Assembly: GCA_046349435.1 (NCBI GenBank) | Contig: JAXMCI010000014.1 | Location: 1-64,000, forward strand | Direction of reading: 5' to 3' | Source of the DNA: JAXMCI01 sp046349435 | GTDB lineage: Bacteria; Pseudomonadota; Alphaproteobacteria; Dongiales; Dongiaceae | Length of the DNA: 64,000 nt | In this document: positions 41,939 through 49,928 of the stretch, one piece after another | Numbering within the stretch: position 1 is the first letter of the stretch | Layout: each line of letters starts with the position of its first letter | Made by a program: the position numbers and the translations under genes | The notes under the pieces: generated by a model | Databases searched by the model: none | What the model saw: the letters and a program-made list of their open reading frames with translations, nothing else | What the model was told of the DNA's origin: nothing

Positions 41939-42421
41939 ATGAGCGCGCGAGACAGGCTCGGCGAATGCGTGGAGAGGCTCGGCCGGCGGCTGGGCATGCC
42001 GGCCCTCGCCCTGGACGCGAACGGCATCTGCGCCATCGACGTCGAGGGCCGGCTGCTGCTGCATCTCTTCGCGGATCCGGGTGCCGAGACGGCGGTTCTG
42101 TACATACCGCTGGGGCCGTTGCCGGGCGACGGCGAGGCAGCGATGCACCGGTCGATGCTCGAGGCCAACGCCCGGGACGGCCTGCCGGGCGCGCTCGCCA
42201 TCGACCCCCGCACCGGCGAGGCCATGCTCGTGCGGTACGATCCCATTGAGCTGGACGACGCCGCGTTCGAGCGCCTGCTCGAGCGGATGATCGCGGCGGG
42301 CCTCGCCTGGACCGAGCGGCTCGCCCGGGGGATCGATACTGCGCCGGCGGAGGGCGTGGCCGGCGGCGGCTTCCCGATAGGGGCGGCCTGCGCGTTTAGG
42401 GGAGGAGAAGCATGGCGTTGA
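41939..42421 (+). CDS. CesT-family chaperone for the kinase-like effector
   Basis: A 160-aa protein with the CesT pattern: MSARDRLGECVERLGRRLGM helix, ICAIDVEGRLLLHLF and TAVLYIPLGPLPGDG strands, and FERLLERMIAAGLAWTERLA C-terminal helix. The stop TGA at 42419-42421 overlaps the effector start (ATG 42412, another frame), a tight chaperone-effector coupling. The ATG 41939 start has a weak ribosome-binding site; an in-frame TTG at 41894 is possible. Confidence 0.82.
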   Translation: MSARDRLGECVERLGRRLGMPALALDANGICAIDVEGRLLLHLFADPGAETAVLYIPLGPLPGDGEAAMHRSMLEANARDGLPGALAIDPRTGEAMLVRYDPIELDDAAFERLLERMIAAGLAWTERLARGIDTAPAEGVAGGGFPIGAACAFRGGEAWR

Positions 42422-44271
42422 ATAACAGTCTTACTCCATCCAGTAGTAACAGTCTTACTCCATCGAGGGCCCCAAATCCGTCGCAACCGGCCCCACGGGC
42501 GGCCAAGCTCAAACGGCGACCGGGACTATCGGACAGAACCAGGTAGCGCCGGGCGCGCCCGCTAGCCTACCGCCCGCAGCCTTCCCCTCCGGCAACATCG
42601 ATCCAGTGGCAAGGCTTTCCTCTGCGACAGCTACTGCCCCCAATACGCTCCCGCCGAGTATGATCGGATTGCCACCGGGCAACGCCCCCGCGCAACAGGT
42701 GGAGCGAGAAATCATCGAAGAACATCCCATTCTCATACCAAGAGCTGCCCCGCAGCCGGACCCTAGGCGCAGCGCACTCGTTGAGGACATAGATACCGCA
42801 CCGCAAACGGAATACGACGTCGCCAAAAGCCCCAACTCATCGCCGAAGAGATCTTCTATTGGCCAGGCAGACACCTCTAGCGCAAAGGCGATGGGTTCCT
42901 GGCCGAAGAGGTTTCTCCTGGACCCGCTCGAGTCGCCGATCGAGCGGACGGATATGGACCCGCTCGAGCCACCGATCGAGCGGATGGATACGAGCGCAGA
43001 CCTCGAGGCAAAGGGTAAGGAATATAAATCAGTTCTGAAAGCAATGAAACAGTACGAGAAGCTTCTCACCCAGACGCATATCGCAGCGCTGCGCTCCCAA
43101 GGCACCAAAGGCGAACTTTTTCGAGCGCTACATGAAATAGAAGAACAAATCTCTTCCCTGCCCGCGCAACAGCAAGCATCACTACGACTCAGGCTCGATG
43201 GCGAAAAAGCACTGCTTCGCAAAGTAATGGATGACGCAGATCGCTTTAGAACCAATTTCAATAGAGAAATGATGAGTTCGGACGGCTATACATTACAGCA
43301 AGCAATGGAGCTCGCGCGTTGCGGAATAAAGCCAAGCAAACTAATTGTATTTAGCAACATCGAATCGAACATCAAATCAGCAAGCTCGGATAAGGGCGCA
43401 TTCAACAAAGTGTCTATTGTAACGCTTCGCGATGGAACAAAGAAAGTTCTCAAGCCGGAGCGCGCGCAAAGCAAGTCCTCTCCACTTGAGGGCACACTAG
43501 GGATACCCGAGAATCATTCAAGGCTTGGCAATCGAAATCTTGCCACGCGAGAAGTCGATAGATGGCTCGGCACGAACCTCGTTCCCAACGCGGATTATAC
43601 GATCTACAAGGGCCGCCTACATCTAGCTATGGATTTTGCCGAGGGGATCAGTGGGGCGGGAATAGAATCGGTCACAGAGCTTCATGCCAGTGCCGTTGAG
43701 TACCGGGATATAAAAGCATCTTTGAAAACGTCCAAACTGCCGTCAACACGGGAGAACATTGAGAGGGCAGCAGGAGATTTTAATCTGCGCGTCATCTGGA
43801 AAGAAAAATTCAACATCGGCAGTCCCGGCAATTTTAAATCCCTCTTAAATCGCCTGCTTCCTCAGACTGACTCTGATCATGAGACTGACTCCGATGAATT
43901 CGTTCTTCATAAAGTAACTCAGATACCATATGACATAGATTACAGGGACCCTCTTCTCGCTCGCGCGATGTGCAACGCAGAATTGCTTGACTACATTACC
44001 GGGCAGGGCGATCGTCACTCAAATAACTACAAAATCCAATACGATTCTAATATGAAATTTGCGGACCTGAAGCTGATCGACAATGATGCGTGCTTTGGAT
44101 CGAAGACAGACCCTGAGATATTTGACAGAAAAACCAATACTCACTACCGGGGAATTGGAATGCCGACTCTTTTCGATCGCGCCAGCGTGGAGAAGTTTAA
44201 ACGATGACAAATTGTTGGCTGAACTTAAAGAAAAATTGTATCAATTGCGACCAAGAAGCGAAGCGCGATGA
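42412..44271 (+). CDS. PI3/4-kinase-like (HipA/FAM20-type fold) candidate effector, two frameshifts
   Basis: About 620 aa. ATG 42412 has GGAGGAG close upstream and opens MALNNSLTPSSSNSLTPS. The frame must shift by about 42465 to reach SIEGPKSVATGPTGGQ and the main body (open from 42450; a GTG lies at 42606). A second shift near 44195 (aagtttaaac) would add LNDDKLLAELKEKLYQLRPR, ending at 44271. The kinase-like core has a nucleotide-loop-like KVSIVTLRDGTKKVLKPE, catalytic-loop-like LDYITGQGDRHSNNYKI (Asp469/His471/Asn474 counted from 42606) and metal-site-like KLIDNDACFG (Asp492/Asp494). These match the DRHxxN...DND pattern of PI3/4-kinase-like enzymes. G+C is close to 50%, far below the neighbours, a sign of recent transfer. 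The substrate is unknown. Confidence 0.75.
42424..42464 (+). repeat. Tandem 24-bp direct repeat at the effector N-terminus
   Basis: AACAGTCTTACTCCATC occurs at 42424-42440 and again at 42448-42464, a 24-bp period that encodes NSLTPSSS then NSLTPSRA. It sits just before the point where the reading frame is lost, so slippage there may have caused the shift. Confidence 0.75.
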
Positions 44272-44824
44272 AAGAATTGCCCAGTTCGATCGATCAACGC
44301 TAGACGATACGGCTAATCACCGGAGCAGCGATTGGGGAGGGGAAATCGCGACGCCGCAGAATTCTTCCGCTCGAACACCTGTCGATGTCGCGACGCCAGG
44401 CCTCATGCCAGCTATCGGGGCGAGGCAGCAGGGCTACGCGAAGAGAGAGAGGGCGGTCGCCGACGGCGCCACGCGAAGGGATCGATGCGCGCCCTCGAAC
44501 ACTGGACCGCCGTCCAGCAGCAGTTCGGGTTCCACTGCATCCGAAAAACGGCGTTGAAGTGGCTGCGGCGGAGAACCGTGCGAGCACGCGCACCAGCACG
44601 ACGAGGGCGGGCGTCGCGGTCGAGGTCGCCGGCCTCAGCATCGGGGTCAGCAACCGCGCTGCCGCACATCTTGGTCCAGGCCGCGCCGGGAGCGCTGCGA
44701 GATGGTGGCATCAAACGAGACCGGAGGATGCGGCTCCTGGGCATCCGCGCGTCCCAAGGCCTGACGGAGCGCGCGGCCAGGATCGTCGCCGCGGCGGGCG
44801 GCGGCATTGCCGGGGAGCGGTGGC
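44272..44824. other. 553-bp stretch without a supported gene
   Basis: Between the low-GC kinase gene and the third A-module gene no reading frame looks like a real protein. Frames on both strands are rich in Arg/Ala/Ser/Pro without known motifs. The G+C rises from about 50% to the island average across it. It may hold the promoter of the gene at 44825 or the decayed end of an earlier effector or chaperone gene. Confidence 0.4.
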
Positions 44825-47181
44825 ATGCCTCAGGTCGATCTGCAGCAGCTGAGGAACTGGGGCGCCGAGAAGAACCTCGAGCTCTATTCCGCCGGCCAGG
44901 GCAAGGACCGGGAGATCCAGGGAAGCGAGGGTTCCTGGGGCGGTCGGCTGATGCGGAACCTCAAGATCCCCTTCCAGGACCGCAGCAGCATCCAGGAGCA
45001 GTACCGGCAGGCCAAGCACGACGTGCTGCAGGCGCTCAAGGCCGCCTATGGCGAGGAGATCGGCCTCAAGGCCTTCAGGCCGGCGTCGGCCGGGCGCGCG
45101 AGGACGGCGGCTGGGAGACCTCGGTCGACCACCCGCTGACCGGCCGGCACATCGCGAAGATGCTGGACTACGCCGACCGCGCCGCGGCGCGCGACCGGCC
45201 GGTCGGCGCACGGCTCGGCGGCGAGGACCGGCCGGTGGCGGTCGGCTTCGAGAAGGTCTCGACCCCCACGGGCCCGCTGTCGATGGACCGCGCGATGGAA
45301 TCGCTCGCCCGGGACTTCGACCGCGAGGTCGAAGCCTGGCTGAACGACGCGCATGGCGGCGACAGGGCCATCTTCAGGCTCAATGCCTTCCGCATCGAGC
45401 CTCGCCCGAGCACCGAACGGCTCGGCGGCCCCGACCTCCAGATCGCCCTCGAGCTGCTCCGCGACCATCCCGGCGAGGTGGTGTTCCGCGAGGAGGGCGG
45501 CCGGGTCGTGCTCCGCGATCACCAGCAACGGCAGTTCAGCTTCCCGAAGGAGCAGTTTCACGCCATCATGATGGGGCAGCTCGAGGAGCGCGCCCCGCAG
45601 GGCATCGCCTCGCTCTCGCTGCACCGCGTCACCGACCGCGGCCGCCCGCTCGACGACTGGAAGAACGACATCCGCGGCGTGCCGCAATCGCCGCGCGAGA
45701 CCGGCCTGCGCGAGCTCGAGCTCTCGATCGAGCCGCGCCGGGGCGAGGACGGGGTCGACGCGCTGATGCGGAACCTCGGCCGCGACGTCTGGCAATGGGG
45801 CAACAACACGCAGTTCGCCAAGTGGCGGACCCACACCGACGAGATCTACACCCTCGAGGTGTCGCGACCGGACCAGATCGGCGGCCGGCGGCTCGCCATC
45901 CATGTCAGCCAGGACGAGATCGACCCGACCGAGAACAGCCCGGCGGCCTGCGTCTACCACATCCGCAGCGACGACGGCACGACCCACGCGGTGAAGAGCG
46001 ACGACATGGCGGCCTGGCTGCGCGAGCATCTCGGCGAGGATCCTGGGACGCTCCGGCTGACCCGCGAGACCGGCCCGCTGCGCATCGAGACGAACCTGTC
46101 GAACCCGCTCGAACCGCGGTCCGACTACCGCGTGCGGGAGCACGAGCTGGCCGACCTCGAGCACGGCATCGACCGTCTCGAGGCGATCGCCAAGTCGACC
46201 ATCGGCCGGCCGCCCGAGGACATCGACGACCTGAAGATGGCGTTGCGCGAGCTCGCTGCCCTGCGGGCGGCCGTGCAGATGGAGAGCCCGGGGCGCGAGG
46301 CGCGCTGGGAGCACGAGCCGCGCTATGAGGAAGGGCGGCAGGCGATCCTGGCCGAGGTCGACCGCCAGGCCGAGCGCTTCACCCGCCTGCTGCGCGAGCG
46401 CGGCGGCGAGCCGGACCCCGTCCCGCAGCAGCCCGACCCGCTGCCGCGATCCGATCGCGAGCCGCGGGTCGGCGGCGTCCAGGTGACCGACCGCGGCGAG
46501 GTCGTGCCGATCCGGCTGCGGCCGCTCGAGGACGGCAGCGGGCTCGGAATTCCCGGGCTGTTCGGGCAGCGCACCGCCAAGGGCGGCATCCCGACCTACG
46601 AGACCGACCGCGAGGCGCTGCTCTGGGAGACCGTGGTCGAGCGCCAGGCGCAACGCCTGGGCGCCGAGACGGTCGATTTCGAGGAGGAGACGGTCTCCTC
46701 GCGGCTGGCCGAGCGGGCCGGGCGCGGGCACCTGCAGCTCACCCTCGGCGGCGAGACGGCGTCGATGGACGATCCCGACCTGCCCGGGCGGATCGGCTCG
46801 CTGCCGATGTTCTTCCGGACGGAGGACGACCCGGAGCTCGAGCTCGCGGGATCGGCCGGCCAGGTCTCCGGCTTCAGCCGGTTCCTCGACGATAGCGAGT
46901 TCGAGAGCGTCTTCGACCAGGCGCTGCGGCGGCTCTACCCGCCGGGGACCGAGGCCGACTACCGGGTCGACGTCGCGGTCGAGGCGCTGCGCGGCGGCGA
47001 CGGCCTGCCGCTCTACGAGATCACCTTCCGGGCACCGCTGCCGCCCGGCCTGCAGACGACCGAGGGCCGCATCGACGCACCGGTGCTGGCCATGACGCTG
47101 CGCGTGCCGCTGCAGCAGCTGCCGGAGCAGCATCCGCAGGTCGAGCTGCGGCCGCCGCGCCTCGAGGTGGGGCAGGGCTGA
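44825..47181 (+). CDS. A-module family protein 3 (candidate T3S effector, frameshift in A module)
   Basis: About 785 aa after one missing G near 45080 is restored (KAFR then AGVGRAREDGGWET). The A module covers roughly residues 4-120 (GSWGGRLMRNLKI, AKHDVLQALKAAYGEE, DHPLTGRHIAKM). Two beta-rich B modules follow, the clearer being IYTLEVSRPDQIGGRRLAIH with MAAWLREHLGEDPGTLRL. A coiled-coil region (MALRELAALRAAV) leads to the C module: RAGRGHLQLTLGGE, SGFSRFLDDSEFESVFDQAL, YEITFRAPLPPG and GRIDAPVLAMTLRVPLQQL. No signal peptide or membrane segment is seen. ATG 44825 fits the paralogs' N-termini. Delivery by T3S is inferred. Confidence 0.75.
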
Positions 47182-47218
47182 GCAGCTTGCGGTGGCCGCC
47201 TACGCTCATTTTCTTGTC

Positions 47219-47284
47219 ATTGCCGGGCTTGACCCGGCAATCCATGGCTGCCGCAAGCTGGATGCCCGGGTCAAGCCCGGGCAT
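47219..47284. repeat. Inverted pair of REP-like hairpins
   Basis: ATTGCCGGG-CTTGA-CCCGGCAAT (47219-47241) and ATGCCCGGG-TCAAG-CCCGGGCAT (47262-47284) are two hairpins of the same family as in the sctR-sctS gap, facing opposite ways. Outer bases (tcttgtc and gacaaaag) extend the pairing. The pair lies between convergent genes and could stop transcription. Confidence 0.8.
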
Positions 47285-47365
47285 GACAAAAGGGAGGTGA
47301 GCGCGGCCGGCAAACGTATCCGGGCCAGTGAATCCCTTCTTGGCCAGTAGCAGCTGAGGCCACCC

Positions 47366-47845
47366 TCAGGCGCGCAGCCCTGGCGGGATCGGAAAGTCCG
47401 GCGCGGCCGGAGCGGCAGCCTCCGCCGCCGGGTCGGCGGCGGCGGCCGGCCCGGCCAGCCGGCGCATCCAGTCCTCGGCGGTGTTGACGAAGCGCTCCAG
47501 CGCGCCGTTGAAGGCCGGCAGGTCGAGGCGGTCGGCCGGCAGCGCGCGCGACAGCACGACGGCCCCGGTCCCGGGCTGCAGGCCGAGGATGGCGCCCCGG
47601 GTGCCCTGGCCGAGATAGTTGGCCTGCATCAGCGTCTCGAGGACCGCCGCCCGGTCCGGGCCGGGCTGCCCGACCACGCTGTAGAGCACCAGCTGCCCGT
47701 CGGTCGCATCGAGCTCGATGTTGACGATCAGGTCGTGGTCGATGGCGAGGCAGCAATAGCCCTCCGCGTCGAGCGCCAGGTCGTCGATCCCGATGCTCTT
47801 GCCGAACTCCCCGATCACCTGCTGCACGGCGTCCAGATCCGACAT
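47366..47845 (-). CDS. CesT-family T3S chaperone between two A-module genes
   Basis: A 159-aa acidic protein: helix AVQQVIGEFGKSIGIDDLAL, strands YCCLAIDHDLIVNIELD and GQLVLYSVVGQPG, strand GTGAVVLSRALPAD, helix FNGALERFVNTAEDWMRRLA, then an Ala/Pro tail. GGGAGGGGG precedes ATG 47845. It lies convergent to A-module gene 3 and divergent from gene 4. A shared chaperone for the A-module proteins is an attractive idea, since no other chaperone gene lies near genes 3-5. Confidence 0.85.
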   Translation of the reverse strand: MSDLDAVQQVIGEFGKSIGIDDLALDAEGYCCLAIDHDLIVNIELDATDGQLVLYSVVGQPGPDRAAVLETLMQANYLGQGTRGAILGLQPGTGAVVLSRALPADRLDLPAFNGALERFVNTAEDWMRRLAGPAAAADPAAEAAAPAAPDFPIPPGLRA

Positions 47846-47988
47846 CGCCCCCTCCCGCGTCCCGCTCGGCGCCGGAGCATGGCAGCGCCGCGCCCGACCC
47901 GCAACCGCCGCCCCGCCATCGACGGCCGGCGACGGCCACGTTATAAGTATTGAGACCGTGCCGGCGTCCATCGACCCCGCCTCGCGCC

Positions 47989-49881
47989 ATGCCTCCCCTC
48001 ACCCTCGACAGGCTGCACGACATCGCCGGCCGGCCCGACGCCGAGCTGCGCATGGCGCCCGACCGCAGCGCCCTCGAGGAGCGCGACGGCTCCTGGAGCG
48101 GCCGCGTCATGCGCAACCTGAAGATCGCCGCCGGCGCCGACCGCGAGGCGCAGCAGACCGGCTACCGCCTCGCCAAGGTGGCGGTGCTGCAGGCGCTGAT
48201 CGACGCCTATGGCGAGGAGATCGGCACCAAGGCCTTCCGTGCCGGCGTCGGCCGGCCGCTCGGCGAGACCGGCTGGCAGACCTCGGCCGACCACCCGGTC
48301 ACCGGCCGCCACATCGAGCGCATGCTGCGCGAGGCCGAGACTCTCGCCAATCCCGGCCTCGCCGGCTGGATGGCCGGGCAAAGCGGGGACGGCCCGATCG
48401 AGCAGCCGGCGGTGCAGCGGGGCCGGCCGGCCTGGCCGCGCGAGCCCGGCCCGCTGTCGGGCGTCCGGGCGACGCTCGCCGACGGCCTGGAGAAGAGCTT
48501 CGCGGAGCGGCTGCAGATCCTCACGGAGCGGCGCTCGGCGCTGGTCGGCGCGCTCGGCCGCGAGATCGGGCCGCGCCGCGCCGCGCAGGAGGCGCCGCAT
48601 CCCGCGGATTTCTGGGTTGCTTCGATCGCGCTCGCGGGCGGCCGGCGCGCCGAGATCGGGCTGGCGCTGTCGACCGCTGACAGCGCCACCATCCGGGTGC
48701 GAGATCACGACGGGAGCGAGGCCGAGGTGCCGCGCGACGGCATCGCGCAATGGCTCGAGGACCGCGCCGAGGCGCTGGGCGGGCGGCTCGAATCGGTCCG
48801 CCATGCGCGGCTGGCCGGCCCGCCCGAGCCGCCGCCGCTGGAGCCCGGCGAGCGCGACGGCCAGCCGGTCCTCGACGCCGGCGGCCTGCTCGACGCGGAG
48901 CGCCGCGACGCCATCGCCGGCCGGCTCGCCGACGGCGCGGCCCGCGACCGGCAGTCGCTCGGGGGCGAGGCGCCGCAGGGCTTTCCGCCGACGCTGGCCC
49001 GGCGTCTGGAAGGCACGCACCTGACGCTGCAGGCCGGCGGCCACGCGATGCGGGTGTCGCCACGCCACGAGGCCGAGACGCTGGTCCGGCTCTCCCAGGC
49101 CGGCGGGCTGACCATGGAGCAGAGTTGGGGCCTCGCCCGGTTCCTCCAGGACGACGCCTTCCAGGACGCCTACCGCACGGCCTGCGCCCGGCTCGGCGGC
49201 GAGGGCGGCCGGGCCCGGGCGGTGGCGGTCGAGGTCGCCATCGAGGGCGATCGCCTGGCGCTCACCTTCCGGGCGCCGCTGCCGGGCTCGCTGGTGGTCC
49301 CGTTCCACGGCGACCGGCTCTCCGGCAACGAGCTCGACCTGGCGCTGACCGTCTCGGTCCCGCGCGACCGGCTGACCGAGGAGCGCCCGGAGATCGTCGT
49401 CGATGCGCTGCGCATCGAGCCGCACGCCGAGCCGCCGCTCGACGATGATCTCAGCCTGCCGCCCGAGCCGCCGCCGCCGCGCCGCAAGGCCGATCCGGAG
49501 CCGAAGGCCGGCGACGGCGGCACCGCCGCCTGGATCCAGGAGCACTGGCTGGGCGACCGGACGCCGTGGCCGGAGCGCCCGATCTGGCGCCCGGGCGGCG
49601 ACGGGCCGGATCTCGACGCGCTCGCCCTGGCGCTGGCGCAGGACGTCCGGCGCCTGCCGGACGGCGCCGTCGGGGTCTGGATCCTGTCGGTCCGCACCAA
49701 CGCCGGCGAATCCGAGATGATCGGCTTCAAGATCCGGGCCGGCGAGCCGCCGCTGGTCGACGTCAAGGCGATGGATGCGCGGGTGCAGCTCGAGGGGCTG
49801 GACGGCCTCGCCGGCTGGCTCGGCAACTTCGCACGCAGCGAGGACATCGAGATCACGGGCCCGCTGCTGCCGTTGGGCTGA
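47989..49881 (+). CDS. A-module family protein 4 (candidate T3S effector)
   Basis: A 630-aa soluble protein. The A module is at residues 4-118 (GSWSGRVMRNLKI, AKVAVLQALIDAYGEEIG, KAFRAGVGRP, DHPVTGRHIERM). A B-type module near 215-285 has FWVASIALAGGRRAEIGLAL and DGIAQWLEDRAEAL. The C module follows (FPPTLARRLEGTHLTLQAGG, WGLARFLQDDAFQDAYRTAC, ALTFRAPLPGS, ELDLALTVSVPRDRL). It is then extended by a Pro-rich linker and a second B module (GVWILSVRTNAGESEMIGFK, LDGLAGWLGNFA). ATG 47989 matches the paralogs. A TATAAG stands about 45 bases upstream. It ends 47 bases before protein 5, so the two are likely one transcript. The function is unknown. Confidence 0.75.
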   Translation: MPPLTLDRLHDIAGRPDAELRMAPDRSALEERDGSWSGRVMRNLKIAAGADREAQQTGYRLAKVAVLQALIDAYGEEIGTKAFRAGVGRPLGETGWQTSADHPVTGRHIERMLREAETLANPGLAGWMAGQSGDGPIEQPAVQRGRPAWPREPGPLSGVRATLADGLEKSFAERLQILTERRSALVGALGREIGPRRAAQEAPHPADFWVASIALAGGRRAEIGLALSTADSATIRVRDHDGSEAEVPRDGIAQWLEDRAEALGGRLESVRHARLAGPPEPPPLEPGERDGQPVLDAGGLLDAERRDAIAGRLADGAARDRQSLGGEAPQGFPPTLARRLEGTHLTLQAGGHAMRVSPRHEAETLVRLSQAGGLTMEQSWGLARFLQDDAFQDAYRTACARLGGEGGRARAVAVEVAIEGDRLALTFRAPLPGSLVVPFHGDRLSGNELDLALTVSVPRDRLTEERPEIVVDALRIEPHAEPPLDDDLSLPPEPPPPRRKADPEPKAGDGGTAAWIQEHWLGDRTPWPERPIWRPGGDGPDLDALALALAQDVRRLPDGAVGVWILSVRTNAGESEMIGFKIRAGEPPLVDVKAMDARVQLEGLDGLAGWLGNFARSEDIEITGPLLPLG

Positions 49882-49928
49882 GCGGGGCCACGCCGCCCGG
49901 CGGGGACCGGCGGCTGCGGGAGGTGGGG

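Noticed and set aside
44190..44205. TTTAAAC heptamer as a programmed -1 frameshift site at the end of the kinase gene
   Set aside because: The downstream frame needed (TTA AAC GAT) is +1 relative to the coding frame; a -1 slip would read straight into TAA. An inserted T is a simpler explanation.
44385..44852. Possible small gene in the gap before A-module gene 3
   Set aside because: No motif or ribosome-binding site, and its end runs through the start of the next gene in a wrong frame.
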